Source: Croceibacterium segetis
Lineage (GTDB): Bacteria > Pseudomonadota > Alphaproteobacteria > Sphingomonadales > Sphingomonadaceae
Reading direction: 5' to 3'
Length of the DNA: 64,000 nucleotides
NCBI RefSeq assembly: GCF_011320115.1
Contig: NZ_JAANOZ010000007.1
Location: forward strand, 62,001-126,000
Shown here: piece after piece, positions 1 to 8,635 of the stretch
Position numbering within the stretch: the first letter of the stretch is position 1
Layout of the letters: every line of letters starts with the position of its first letter
Made by a program: the position numbers and the translations under genes
Notes under the pieces: generated by a model
Told to the model about the DNA's origin: nothing
Database searches by the model: none
Seen by the model: only the letters and a program-made list of their open reading frames with translations

Positions 1-397
1 TGCCGCCAGACTTCTCCCACACCGGGCGGATCGCCGCGGCGCCCTTCTTCACCAGGTCGAGGTACATCGTCCAGTAGACGCCCTCGTAGTCGAGGCCGGG
101 GTTCTGCCTGGCGATAGACTTGATTTCGTTCGCCCACATCTCGGGCGCGAGCTTGATCGCCTGCAGGCTGAGTGGCGGGTTGGTGGTCACCCCGCGGAAG
201 CCCATCGTCCCTTGCGACTGGATGGTCTTGTCATCGTAGAGCCGCCTCAGCTGCTCCTCCCATTCGCCGCGCTGGCCCTCCGGCGCCTTCGCGAGCGTCT
301 CTTCCTTCCAGCTGGGGTAGATCAGCGGCGAGGAATCCCACCAGATTTCGGCGTCGGGGTTGGTCGCGGCGAGGCGTTCTAGGATGTTCTGGGTCAT
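1..397 (-). CDS. Transaldolase-like protein, N-terminal part (cut by window edge)
   Basis: The gene reads leftward out of the window, so only about 132 N-terminal residues are visible. The start ATG is preceded by a GGAG ribosome site about 6 nt away. The segment GFRGVTTNPPLSL resembles the conserved early strand of transaldolases (TNPSL type), where the N-terminal Asp and Thr-Asn-Pro region shape the active site. Transaldolases transfer dihydroxyacetone units in the pentose phosphate pathway in the cytosol. The catalytic Lys would lie outside the window, so activity cannot be judged. The long N-terminal part before this motif, which carries a WWDSSPLIYPSW segment, is unlike short canonical transaldolases, so a divergent subfamily is likely. 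Confidence 0.65.
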   Translation of the reverse strand, partial: MTQNILERLAATNPDAEIWWDSSPLIYPSWKEETLAKAPEGQRGEWEEQLRRLYDDKTIQSQGTMGFRGVTTNPPLSLQAIKLAPEMWANEIKSIARQNPGLDYEGVYWTMYLDLVKKGAAAIRPVWEKSGG

Positions 398-546
398 CGC
401 CGCTCCATGCCTCCGCGCGGGGTGAAAGGTCCAGCCATTTTCGAATGAGAGCGGCCCACGCTGAGCTTGGCCTGGGGTTCGTGTCAAAGTGTCGCAAGGC
501 GCGTTCCGCGCTTGTTGAGGCAGTTGCGCGAGGTAATAGAAGCGAC

Positions 547-1428
547 ATGAGCCTGCGCCGCCTCGCCCTGCTTCTCGTTCCGCTGCTCGCGCCAGCGGCG
601 CTGGCGGCGCAGGATCTGGATTCCAGGGCCGATATCGTCGTCACCGGCAAGGGCCAGTCGCTCGACCCGAACGTCGTCACCCGCCAGGCGCGCGAGGTCA
701 CGCGCGAGACCGACATCCGCTACGAGCCGTTGCCGCGATTCGACGGCTACGCGTGCCCCGGAGTGATCGGCCTGTCGCAGGAATATGCCGAGATGCTCGT
801 CGGGCGCATCCGCATGATCGCCGAGGACTTGCATATCCCGCTGGCCCCCAACGGCAACTGCCATCCCAACATCTTCGTCAGCTTCACCGAGGATGGCCGT
901 GCCGATCTCGCCGCGATCCAGAAGAAGACCCACCTCCTGACCGACGTGCTGACCGTGCAGGAGCAGGACGAATTGCTCGAGGAGCCCGGGCCGGTGCGGG
1001 TGCTGTCGGTGGTCGAGACGCGGATGCAGAACGGCGCGGCGATGCCGCGGCGCAAGAACCTGACCGACATCCCGACCGCGACGATGGAAGGCGGGCAGTC
1101 GCTGATCTCGACCGCGACCGAGCGCCACATCACCCAGGTCGTCGTCCTGTTCGACCGCGAGCACGCCGCCGGCAAGACGCTCCACCAGCTGGCCGATTAC
1201 GCCGTGATGCGGGTGTTCGCCCGCACCCGCGACGCCAAGGGCGGCGACGCACCGGTCTCGATCCTCGGCCTGTTCGACGAAAACGGCAGCCCGCCCGACG
1301 GGATGACCGCGTTCGATCGCGCCTACCTTGCCGCGCTCTACGAAGGCCCGTCGCACACGAAGGGCATCGCCAAGATCATGCGAGTCAGCAAGAAGCTCGA
1401 GAAGATGAAGCGGACCGACGACGAGTAG
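547..1428 (+). CDS. Secreted hypothetical protein, paralogue of the gene at 15710
   Basis: The protein is 293 aa and I know no function for it. I chose the ATG at 547 because it begins a clear signal peptide (MSLRRLALLLVPLLAPAALA) that predicts export; the frame stays open upstream but that part is not protein-like. The mature part contains a C-P-G-V-I-G stretch, a later Cys in NGNCHPN and the segment SILGLFDENG. The same order (CPGIVG, QTCEPN, SILGLFGQG) appears in the product of 15710-16504, so the two are paralogues, probably with one disulphide formed by the two shared Cys. It ends 3 bp from the convergent gene at 1432. The family is probably typical of sphingomonads (inference). Confidence 0.75.
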   Translation: MSLRRLALLLVPLLAPAALAAQDLDSRADIVVTGKGQSLDPNVVTRQAREVTRETDIRYEPLPRFDGYACPGVIGLSQEYAEMLVGRIRMIAEDLHIPLAPNGNCHPNIFVSFTEDGRADLAAIQKKTHLLTDVLTVQEQDELLEEPGPVRVLSVVETRMQNGAAMPRRKNLTDIPTATMEGGQSLISTATERHITQVVVLFDREHAAGKTLHQLADYAVMRVFARTRDAKGGDAPVSILGLFDENGSPPDGMTAFDRAYLAALYEGPSHTKGIAKIMRVSKKLEKMKRTDDE

Positions 1429-1431
1429 GCG

Positions 1432-1998
1432 CTAGTTCGAAGCGGCCGGCTTGGAGGCGGCGGCGGACGGCCCGGGCCCTGCGCCGAGCGCCATCGGATC
1501 CCAGTGCTCGTCGGCCTTGCCGTCGACGAAACGCCAGGTGTCGAACCAGGTGGTGGTGTAGGTCTTGGTGGGATCGTCGGCGTAAGGAAGCTCCCGCCGG
1601 GTCAGGATGGTGACGTAGTCGCCCTCGGCCACCACCGCGACCACCGCATTGGGATCGCTCGCGCTCAGCGCCGGGCAGGGGTCGAGCGGCTTCTGCTTGG
1701 CGATATCGACGAAGTAGTGGACCACGCCGGCCAGGCCCGAGGCGGCGACTGGGTTGTGCTGGATGTAGGCATCGGTCAGCCACTCCTTCGCGCGGGCCCA
1801 CTCATGGCACTTGAGCAGCTCGCGCTGGATGTGCAACGCCGCCTGCTTGTTGGTGTTGAGCTTCTTGTCCTTGGAGGTGAACAGCGATTCCGGATTCGGG
1901 TGACCGACCACGGGATCGCTGAGCGCCCGCTGCTGCGCGGCGGCGGGCATGGACAGGACCACGGCCAGCGTGGCGGCGGCGGCAAGCAGATTTTTCAT
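1432..1998 (-). CDS. Secreted SnoaL/NTF2-like protein
   Basis: The protein is 188 aa. The start at 1998 has a GAGAGGA ribosome site and opens a signal peptide (MKNLLAAAATLAVVLSMPAAAQ), so export to the periplasm is predicted. The body has the features of a SnoaL-like cone fold: WLTDAYIQHNP, GLAGVVHYF and a C-terminal WFDTWRFVDGKADEHWD segment that is typical of polyketide-cyclase/NTF2-like proteins. Members bind small hydrophobic molecules or act as isomerases, but the substrate cannot be read from sequence. The C-terminal 15 residues are low-complexity Ala/Pro/Ser. It faces the gene at 547 tail to tail and the typA promoter head to head. Confidence 0.7.
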   Translation of the reverse strand: MKNLLAAAATLAVVLSMPAAAQQRALSDPVVGHPNPESLFTSKDKKLNTNKQAALHIQRELLKCHEWARAKEWLTDAYIQHNPVAASGLAGVVHYFVDIAKQKPLDPCPALSASDPNAVVAVVAEGDYVTILTRRELPYADDPTKTYTTTWFDTWRFVDGKADEHWDPMALGAGPGPSAAASKPAASN

Positions 1999-2150
1999 CG
2001 GAACATCCTCTCCCAGAACGGCTTTGCCCTGTATGATGCACGGCAAATCGGCTTTGTCCATCATAGAGGATACACACCCTCCCCCTTGCTGCATCGCAGC
2101 AATGCTCCTATGTGCGCGCCCGAAACCCGCTTTCCCGAAAGTTTGAAACG

Positions 2151-3962
2151 ATGTCCCTTCGCAACGTGGCGATTATCGCCCACGTCGACCACGGCAAGAC
2201 AACGCTCGTCGACCAGCTGTTCCGCCAGTCCGGCACTTTCCGCGACAACCAGCGCGTGGAAGAGCGGGCGATGGATTCGAACGACCTCGAGAAGGAACGC
2301 GGGATCACCATCCTGGCGAAGTGCACCTCGGTCGAGTGGCACGGCACCCACATCAACATCGTCGACACCCCCGGGCACGCCGACTTTGGCGCCGAGGTCG
2401 AGCGGATCCTCTCCATGGTCGACGGCGTGATCCTGCTGGTCGACGCCGCCGAAGGGCCGATGCCGCAGACCAAGTTCGTCACCGGCAAGGCGCTCGGCCT
2501 CGGCCTCAGGCCCATCGTCGTGGTCAACAAGATCGACCGCCCCGACGCCCGCCCGCAGGAAGTGCTCGACGAGGTGTTCGACCTGTTTGTCGCGCTCGAG
2601 GCCGATGACGACCAGCTCGACTTCCCGGTGCTCTACGCCTCGGGTCGCGCGGGCTACGCCAGCGAGGACCAGGACGCCCGCGAAGGCACGCTCGACCCGC
2701 TGTTCAAGACCATCGTCACCCATGTGCCCGAGCCCGGGCTCGACCCCGACGCCGACTTCGCGATGATCGCCACGCTGCTCGACCGCGACAACTTCCTCGG
2801 GCGCATCCTGACCGGCCGAATCGAAAGCGGCCGGCTCGAGGTCGGCATGCCGATCCGGGCGCTCGACGTGTTCGGCAATGTCGTCGAGACCGGCCGCGCG
2901 ACGAAAGTCTTTGCCTTCCAGGGCCTCGAGCGCGTGCCCGTGCTCCACGCCCAGGCGGGCGACATCGTCGCCATCGCCGGACTGACCCACGCGACCGTTT
3001 CGAACACCATCGCCGACCCGATCGTCACCATTCCGATTGCCGCCCAGCCGATCGACCCGCCGACGCTGGCAATGACCTTCGCGGTCAACGACAGCCCCTA
3101 TGCCGGCCGCGAGGGCGACAAGGTGCAAAGCCGTGTGATTCGCGAACGGCTCGAGCGCGAGGCCGAAGGCAACGTCGCCATTCGCCTGACCGAAAGCCCC
3201 GAGCGCGACGCATTCGAGGTCGCCGGCCGCGGCGAACTCCAGCTCGGCGTGCTGATCGAACAGATGCGCCGCGAAGGCTTCGAGATGTCGATCAGCCGTC
3301 CGCGCGTGCTGTTCCAGGATGGCCCCAAGGGCCGCGAGGAGCCTTACGAGACCGTCGTCATCGACGTCGACGATGAATATGCCGGCACGGTCGTTGAGAA
3401 GATGGCCCAGCGCAAGGGCGAGATGACCGACATGCGCCCAAGCGGCGGCGGTAAGACCCGCCTGACCTTCACCGCGCCCAGCCGCGGCCTGATCGGCTAT
3501 CACGGCGAGTTCCTCTCCGACACCCGCGGCACCGGCATCATGAACCGCCTGTTCGACCGCTACGGCCCCTACAAGGGTCCGATCCAGGGCCGCCAGAACG
3601 GCGTGCTGATCTCAATGGAGCAGGGCGAGGCGGTGCCTTACGCGCTCAACATGCTCGAAGAGCGCGGCGTGCTGTTCATCGCCCCGGGCGAAAAGCTCTA
3701 TGAAGGCATGGTCATCGGCGAGAACGCCAAGCCGCAGGACTTGGAGGTCAACCCGCTCAAGTCCAAGCAGCTGACCAACTTCCGCTCGACCGGCAAGGAC
3801 GAAGCCGTCCGCCTCACCCCGCCGCGGCGCATGACGCTGGAACAGGCGATCGCCTACATCCAGGACGACGAACTGGTCGAGGTGACCCCAAAGAGCATCC
3901 GGCTGCGCAAGCGCTACCTCGATCCGCACGAGCGGAAGAAGGCGTCGCGGGCGGCGGCCTGA
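2151..3962 (+). CDS. typA: Translational GTPase TypA/BipA
   Basis: The protein is 603 aa, the usual length for TypA (BipA), an EF-G-like GTPase that binds 70S ribosomes and helps 50S assembly and stress or cold adaptation. G1 is AHVDHGKTT (residues 10-18), G3 DTPGHADF (72-79) and G4 NKID (126-129). An EF-G III/V-like region follows ([18 protein letters not shown]), then the TypA-specific C-terminal domain ([21 protein letters not shown]). I chose the ATG at 2151 because the TypA N-terminus ([15 protein letters not shown]) begins there; an upstream in-frame GTG at 2112 would add non-conserved residues. It is transcribed alone, divergent from the secreted protein at 1432. Confidence 0.97.
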   Translation: MSLRNVAIIAHVDHGKTTLVDQLFRQSGTFRDNQRVEERAMDSNDLEKERGITILAKCTSVEWHGTHINIVDTPGHADFGAEVERILSMVDGVILLVDAAEGPMPQTKFVTGKALGLGLRPIVVVNKIDRPDARPQEVLDEVFDLFVALEADDDQLDFPVLYASGRAGYASEDQDAREGTLDPLFKTIVTHVPEPGLDPDADFAMIATLLDRDNFLGRILTGRIESGRLEVGMPIRALDVFGNVVETGRATKVFAFQGLERVPVLHAQAGDIVAIAGLTHATVSNTIADPIVTIPIAAQPIDPPTLAMTFAVNDSPYAGREGDKVQSRVIRERLEREAEGNVAIRLTESPERDAFEVAGRGELQLGVLIEQMRREGFEMSISRPRVLFQDGPKGREEPYETVVIDVDDEYAGTVVEKMAQRKGEMTDMRPSGGGKTRLTFTAPSRGLIGYHGEFLSDTRGTGIMNRLFDRYGPYKGPIQGRQNGVLISMEQGEAVPYALNMLEERGVLFIAPGEKLYEGMVIGENAKPQDLEVNPLKSKQLTNFRSTGKDEAVRLTPPRRMTLEQAIAYIQDDELVEVTPKSIRLRKRYLDPHERKKASRAAA

Positions 3963-3964
3963 GC

Positions 3965-6577
3965 CTACCGGCTTACGTCGAGGCTGGCTCCGGCCGGGAA
4001 GGCCCCGCCGGGACCGTTTCCGACAGTGCTCACGCCGGCCCCGGGCCTGCCAATGGTGACGGTCTTGCCGGCGGCATTGTCGACCACCAGCTTGACCCAC
4101 AGCGAGTCCTTGTCCTTGAAGTATGAGGTGTCATGCGCGGCGCGCAGCGCGTCCAGGCTGCCTTGCGGCGCGCCCCCGGCGGCCTTGGTGAAGCCGGGAA
4201 GTTCGAAGATGACCGAGGAGCCGTCATTCATTTCCGTCAGGGAAAGCGACAAGTCCTTCTTGCCGGTCTCCACCCTGACCTCAGCTCCGCTCCGGATCGT
4301 GGTCTGCCCGGTGTATTCCCACCGCCTGCCGTTGCGGCTGAGCATGACCGGATCGGCGATGGGGCCGCTGCCGAAACCGAAGTTGCCGCCGAGCGCGAAA
4401 TATCCGAAATCACCCTTGCAAACGGCCGCGCCCCAGGCGGGCTTGATCGTGCAGGCCTGGTCGTCGTCGGCGATGCCGTTGTCGAGGACGATGTAGGAAT
4501 CGGGGACGCCGCCGACCGAGCCGTCCTTGTCGTGGATCGCCGCGCCCCGCCAGGCGTTCTGGCGGCCGAAATCCGAGGCCCACCTGCGCACCACCGGCGG
4601 GAAACCGACCGGCTTGGAGTTGACGAATTTCGCACCCTCGACGGCGTTTTCGGTGCTCATGCCGAAGCTGGTGTACATCAGGTAGGAGATCGCTTCCGCA
4701 TCGCGCGTGGCGTTCGGCTGGAAGTTTATGAACGTCGTGTTTTCCACGTCATGCCGCAGATCGTAGTACTCGTAGCCGCGGATCGGGAAATCAGGGATGT
4801 CGTTCGGCATGCTTCGGCCGTAGGCAATTTCCTGCGCCGTCCTCGGGGTACCGATGTTGTCGCTTTCGCCGACGAAGATCGAGTCGACGACCTTTGAGGT
4901 ATACGGTGCGCGACCGACCGCGGAGGCCGCGTGAGTGAAGCCGACGGCGTTGTCGGCCACCCTTAGGTTCTTGAACAGGTGCAGCTCGCCGCGGCCCCAG
5001 ACGCCGCCGTGGCGGTTCTTGTAGCTGGTGAAATTCTCGAACACCGAACCCTTCGGCTCGCTGTTCGGGTCATTCGGATCGGCAAAGGCGAAGTGGTAGT
5101 TGCTGCCGCCGACGCTGAAGGTGCCGTCGGGCTTGGGGCCGCGGTCGAACATGAAGCCGTCGAAGTTGGAATGGGCGGTGTTGCCGCTGAACTCGCGCAC
5201 CGAGGTTCGCCGCGGCCAGCCTGGCTTGCCTTCGTTTGCGCCGGTCGGATGCTCGGGCAGGGCGAACCAGAAGCCGACCTCGTCGGAGCCCGCGGCCACG
5301 TTGTCGCGATAGCTGTTGTCGGGATTCGTGACCCAGAACGCCGACACCGTGTTGTCCGACGGGATCAGGACCTGCTTCGAAGCCTGCCCGGCCGCGCCCG
5401 AGCCCGGCCCACCCCCCGATCCGGCCGGGCCGAGGTTGGTCGGCACGCACGGCAGGGTCGGATGGCACTTCACCATGATCGCCAGGTTATGAACGAACTG
5501 ATTGCCCGTCTCGACAGCGTCTTCGAGGAAGAAGCAATGTCCGACCGTGTTGTAGGTCACGTTGTTTTCGACCAGCACGTCGTTGGTGCCATGGACCGTC
5601 ACGCAGCGGCTGTAGGTATCGTGGATCGACGAGTTCTGGATGTACTGGCCTTTGCCCTCACCAACGAGGTGCCAGTGCATCGGATAACGGGCCAGGTGGA
5701 GGTGCTGTCCCATGCGCGACAGCTCGACGCCCGAGATGTGGACCTCGGAACCGGGCATCGCCATTATGTGCCCGCCGAAGTAGGTTTTCTCAGTGTCGTC
5801 CGAAGCCTGGATGCGGATGTTGCGCGTCAGCAGGCCGACTTCGCCGCGCTCGTCGACGCCATAGGTGACTTCACCATAGTGCATGTACTGAAGCGGTTTA
5901 TCGAGCGTCAACGCATTTCCGCTGGCGGCGGCGATAGTGCGCTTCTCCGCCTGGCGTGGATCAAAGTCGGTTGACGCCAGCACGATCACGTCGCCTTTTC
6001 GCCAACCGCGGGCATTCGATACTTCGATCCTCGAGCTGCCGGCCTTGGCGGTCCTGGCGAGCTTGGTCCACGTGTTCGTGCGGTCACCGTGCAGTTCGAG
6101 CGTGCCGCCCATGCTCAGAATCCCGCGGTCCCCCATCGTGTTGATATTTTCGTCGGGGACCTTGTCGGTCAGGGTGATGGTCGCGTTGTGCGTGTAGGGC
6201 TTGGCCTCGCTGCCGATCTGCAGCTCACCCCGCCGCAGGTAGATCCACTCGGTCTCCAGGCCGATATCGGTCCTGTCCGAAAAGCTGAGCTTGCCGTCGA
6301 TCGTCAAGCTGCGCAGCGCCGGCGGGGTGACGTCGAGGACGACATCCATGTCCCGGCCGATGGTGACGGCGTCGCCCTTGCCTGGGACCTTCCCGTCGGG
6401 CCAGGAAGCAGGATCGGACCAAAGCAATTTCCTGGCCGCTGGCGCTGGCGTTCGTGAGTCTTCGTCCAGATGGGCGTTTGCGTGGCTTTCCTGAGCTTCG
6501 GCGGCAACTCCTGCGCCGAGCACCAGCGACACTGGCAAAAGCCAGGAAACAAGGAGCAGCCAGGATTGCCTGCGCAT
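3965..6577 (-). CDS. Secreted G8-domain / right-handed beta-helix protein (CEMIP-like)
   Basis: The protein is 870 aa from the ATG at 6577, which has a GGAGGGGG ribosome site and starts a signal peptide (residues 1-29). A G8 domain covers roughly residues 51-137 (WSDPASWPDGKVPGKGDAV, then LRSLTIDGKLSF). A long parallel beta-helix region follows, with ALARYPMHWHLVGEGKG-like and NDVLVENNVTYNTVGHC repeats. A Gly/Ala-rich insertion (PAGSGGGPGSGAAG) lies mid-protein. G8 plus beta-helix is the architecture of human CEMIP/TMEM2, linked to hyaluronan binding and cleavage, so an extracellular polysaccharide-acting role is plausible but not shown. It stands alone, ending 2 bp from typA. Confidence 0.8.
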   Translation of the reverse strand: MRRQSWLLLVSWLLPVSLVLGAGVAAEAQESHANAHLDEDSRTPAPAARKLLWSDPASWPDGKVPGKGDAVTIGRDMDVVLDVTPPALRSLTIDGKLSFSDRTDIGLETEWIYLRRGELQIGSEAKPYTHNATITLTDKVPDENINTMGDRGILSMGGTLELHGDRTNTWTKLARTAKAGSSRIEVSNARGWRKGDVIVLASTDFDPRQAEKRTIAAASGNALTLDKPLQYMHYGEVTYGVDERGEVGLLTRNIRIQASDDTEKTYFGGHIMAMPGSEVHISGVELSRMGQHLHLARYPMHWHLVGEGKGQYIQNSSIHDTYSRCVTVHGTNDVLVENNVTYNTVGHCFFLEDAVETGNQFVHNLAIMVKCHPTLPCVPTNLGPAGSGGGPGSGAAGQASKQVLIPSDNTVSAFWVTNPDNSYRDNVAAGSDEVGFWFALPEHPTGANEGKPGWPRRTSVREFSGNTAHSNFDGFMFDRGPKPDGTFSVGGSNYHFAFADPNDPNSEPKGSVFENFTSYKNRHGGVWGRGELHLFKNLRVADNAVGFTHAASAVGRAPYTSKVVDSIFVGESDNIGTPRTAQEIAYGRSMPNDIPDFPIRGYEYYDLRHDVENTTFINFQPNATRDAEAISYLMYTSFGMSTENAVEGAKFVNSKPVGFPPVVRRWASDFGRQNAWRGAAIHDKDGSVGGVPDSYIVLDNGIADDDQACTIKPAWGAAVCKGDFGYFALGGNFGFGSGPIADPVMLSRNGRRWEYTGQTTIRSGAEVRVETGKKDLSLSLTEMNDGSSVIFELPGFTKAAGGAPQGSLDALRAAHDTSYFKDKDSLWVKLVVDNAAGKTVTIGRPGAGVSTVGNGPGGAFPAGASLDVSR

Positions 6578-6814
6578 GACGTCGATCCCCCTCCGGCGGG
6601 ACTGTGAGTCCCACATTCCATTTTGGACATGTGCAACGAAGAGGCCGATTTGCCAAGCGTGCTGCCACGTCCGCACTGAGATAAGTTGTAATGGATTGTA
6701 ACGATTCGCCAGTGTTCGCGGCGCTGCCAGGCGGACGTTGGCACGCGGGAAGCGTCGCTTGCCTCAGCTTGAATCGGATGCTGCTGGCGGCGGCTCAGGG
6801 TCGCGCGGGCTCAC

Positions 6815-8119
6815 CTACTCGGCGGGCTCGGCGACTTGCGCTTGCAGCTTCTCGATACCCAGGACTTTGAGCGCCAGCCGCTCGTAGGCCGGCTCGACCA
6901 CGCCACTTTTCACCTTGTGCATGAAGTACTTCTCGAAGCCGATCTTGGCGAGGTGGACCCAGCGGCCCTCGGACGACCAGTTGGCATTCCTCGGCGGGAT
7001 CTGCGGCTGGGCGACGAAGGCGACGCCGCCGTCGCCGAAATCGGCCAGGCACACCGCATTCCAGGTCGCCCGGTGCTTCGGCTCGCCGCCGTCGAGGATC
7101 TCGCGCAGATTGTGTGCGATTGCGGTCGACATGCTCTCGATCATGAACCCGGTCTTGGGCACCCCGACCGGAACCAGCGACGGGCCGGTCGGCGGGATGG
7201 CGATGCACACGCCGAGCGCGAAGACGTTATGGAATGCGGGGTTGCGCTGGAACTCGTCGACCAGCACGAAGCCGCGCGGATTGACCAGGCCCTCGATGCC
7301 CTGGAGCGGCTTGATGCCGCGGAAGGCCGGCAGCATCATCGCGAACTTGAAGGGCAGCTCGTGCGGCACCGGGTCGCCGCTCTCGCGCAGCTCGTCGAAG
7401 GCGATCGTGCCGGGCGCGAAGCGCGTGGTCTTGGCGTTGGTGACCCACTTGATCGTGCGGTTGCGCAGCTCGCTCTCGAGCATCGACTTGGTATCGCCGA
7501 CGCCGTCGAGGCCGAGGTGGCCGATGTAGGGCTCGGGAGTGACGAAAGTCATCGGCACCCTGTGGCGCAGCTTGCGCCGCCGCAGCTCGGTGTCGAGGAT
7601 CATCGCGAACTCGTAGGCTGGGCCGAAGCACGAGGCGCCCTGGACCGCACCGACGACGATCGGGCCGGGGTCGGCGCAGAAGCGCTCGAACGCCTCGTGC
7701 GCCTCCTCGGCATGGGGCGTGGTGCAGATCGAGGCGATGTTCGCCTGCGGACCGAAGCCCTCGATCTCGTCGAACGCGAGCTCGGGACCGGTGGCGATGA
7801 CGAGGTAGTCGTAGGGCAGGCTCGAGCCGTCGGTCAGCTCGAGGCGGTTCTCCGCCGGGTTCAGCCGCTGGGCGGCGCTCGCGGTGAAGCGAATCTGCTT
7901 GCGAGCGAGCACCGGCGCCAGCTCGACCTGGATCGCCGCGGGCTCGCGCCAGCCGACCGCGACCCACGGGTTGGATGGCGTGAACGAAAACGCCGGGCGA
8001 TCCGACACGAGATGGATCTGCGCGCGATCGCCAAGCGTCTCACGCAGTTCGTAGGCGGCGACGGTGCCGCCGAGACCGCCGCCGAGGACGACGATGCGGG
8101 GTTTTGTTTCGCCGGTCAT
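6815..8119 (-). CDS. Sulfide:quinone oxidoreductase-like flavoprotein
   Basis: The protein is 434 aa with an N-terminal FAD-binding GxGxxG motif (VLGGGLGGTVAAYE, residues 11-24) and a second dinucleotide-binding signature, YLVIATGPE. SQR enzymes oxidise sulfide at the membrane and pass electrons to quinone through Cys residues. Here Cys132, Cys164 (in GASCFGPAYEF) and Cys306 (in GVCIAIPP) are candidates. The 32-residue spacing of the first two matches what I recall for Rhodobacter SQR. VPVGVPKTGFMIESM is typical of the family. The start has a good AAGGAG site. It is divergent from the dithiol repressor at 8242 and shares its 122 bp intergenic region, which supports a sulfide/persulfide role. 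Another flavoprotein disulfide reductase is the alternative. Confidence 0.85.
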   Translation of the reverse strand: MTGETKPRIVVLGGGLGGTVAAYELRETLGDRAQIHLVSDRPAFSFTPSNPWVAVGWREPAAIQVELAPVLARKQIRFTASAAQRLNPAENRLELTDGSSLPYDYLVIATGPELAFDEIEGFGPQANIASICTTPHAEEAHEAFERFCADPGPIVVGAVQGASCFGPAYEFAMILDTELRRRKLRHRVPMTFVTPEPYIGHLGLDGVGDTKSMLESELRNRTIKWVTNAKTTRFAPGTIAFDELRESGDPVPHELPFKFAMMLPAFRGIKPLQGIEGLVNPRGFVLVDEFQRNPAFHNVFALGVCIAIPPTGPSLVPVGVPKTGFMIESMSTAIAHNLREILDGGEPKHRATWNAVCLADFGDGGVAFVAQPQIPPRNANWSSEGRWVHLAKIGFEKYFMHKVKSGVVEPAYERLALKVLGIEKLQAQVAEPAE

Positions 8120-8199
8120 GGCAATCTCCTTTGCCGCGCATTGTGGTCCGCGCAGCTCGCCGGGCCATTGGGAAATCTACGAGGCGACCCGCTCTTCAA

Positions 8200-8229
8200 T
8201 TAGGCATTGCTAAATTAGCATATGCTAAT
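8200..8229. promoter_or_regulatory. Two tandem TTAG-N6-CTAA operator-like palindromes
   Basis: Two copies of TTAG-N6-CTAA lie head to tail with a 15 bp period: TTAGGCATTGCTAA at 8200-8213 and TTAGCATATGCTAA at 8215-8228. The second is the core of a perfect 16-bp palindrome, ATTAGCATATGCTAAT (8214-8229). They end 12 bp before the ATG of the ArsR-type repressor, in an AT-rich island of an otherwise GC-rich stretch, and about 80 bp from the start of the divergent SQR-like gene. ArsR-family dimers usually bind such inverted repeats, so autoregulation and control of both directions is likely (inference). Confidence 0.7.
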
Positions 8230-8241
8230 ATATTGGCGGTC

Positions 8242-8559
8242 ATGGACGTGCCGATCGCTCTCGATGATCTCACCGGCAACGCCGCCGAAGCGGCCGAGCT
8301 GCTTCGCGCGCTCTCGAGCGCTCCGCGCCTGCTGGTGATGTGCCACCTCGCCGCCTCCGGCGAATTGTCGCCGGGCGAGCTGGCCGAGCGTATCGGCCTC
8401 AGCCAGTCAGCCTTGTCGCAGCACCTCACCAAGCTGCGCGAGCAAGATCTCGTCGCCTACCGCCGCGAGTCGCAGAGCCTGCGCTACCGCGTCGCCGATC
8501 CAAAGGCGCTGCGGCTGTTGCAGCTGCTCCACGAACTGTTCTGCCCCAATCTGGACTAG
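8242..8559 (+). CDS. ArsR-family dithiol repressor (SqrR/BigR type)
   Basis: The protein is 105 aa, a winged-helix ArsR/SmtB repressor. The HTH is LAERIGLSQSALSQHLTKLR and the wing region is RRESQSLRYRV. It has exactly two Cys, Cys34 (VMCHLAASG) and Cys101 (LFCPNLD). This matches the placement of the paired Cys in SqrR/BigR, which form a polysulfide or disulfide bridge and release DNA when reactive sulfur appears. I chose the ATG at 8242 because the upstream frame reads through the palindromic operators and the divergent promoter. No strong ribosome site is visible. It heads a putative operon of sulfur genes and is divergent from the SQR-like gene. Confidence 0.9.
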   Translation: MDVPIALDDLTGNAAEAAELLRALSSAPRLLVMCHLAASGELSPGELAERIGLSQSALSQHLTKLREQDLVAYRRESQSLRYRVADPKALRLLQLLHELFCPNLD

Positions 8560-8635
8560 CCACCCTGGGACCTTTCCGGATCGTCGCCGAGATCCACACG
8601 CCGCACAAATGCCACGTCGAAACAGGATCAAACCG

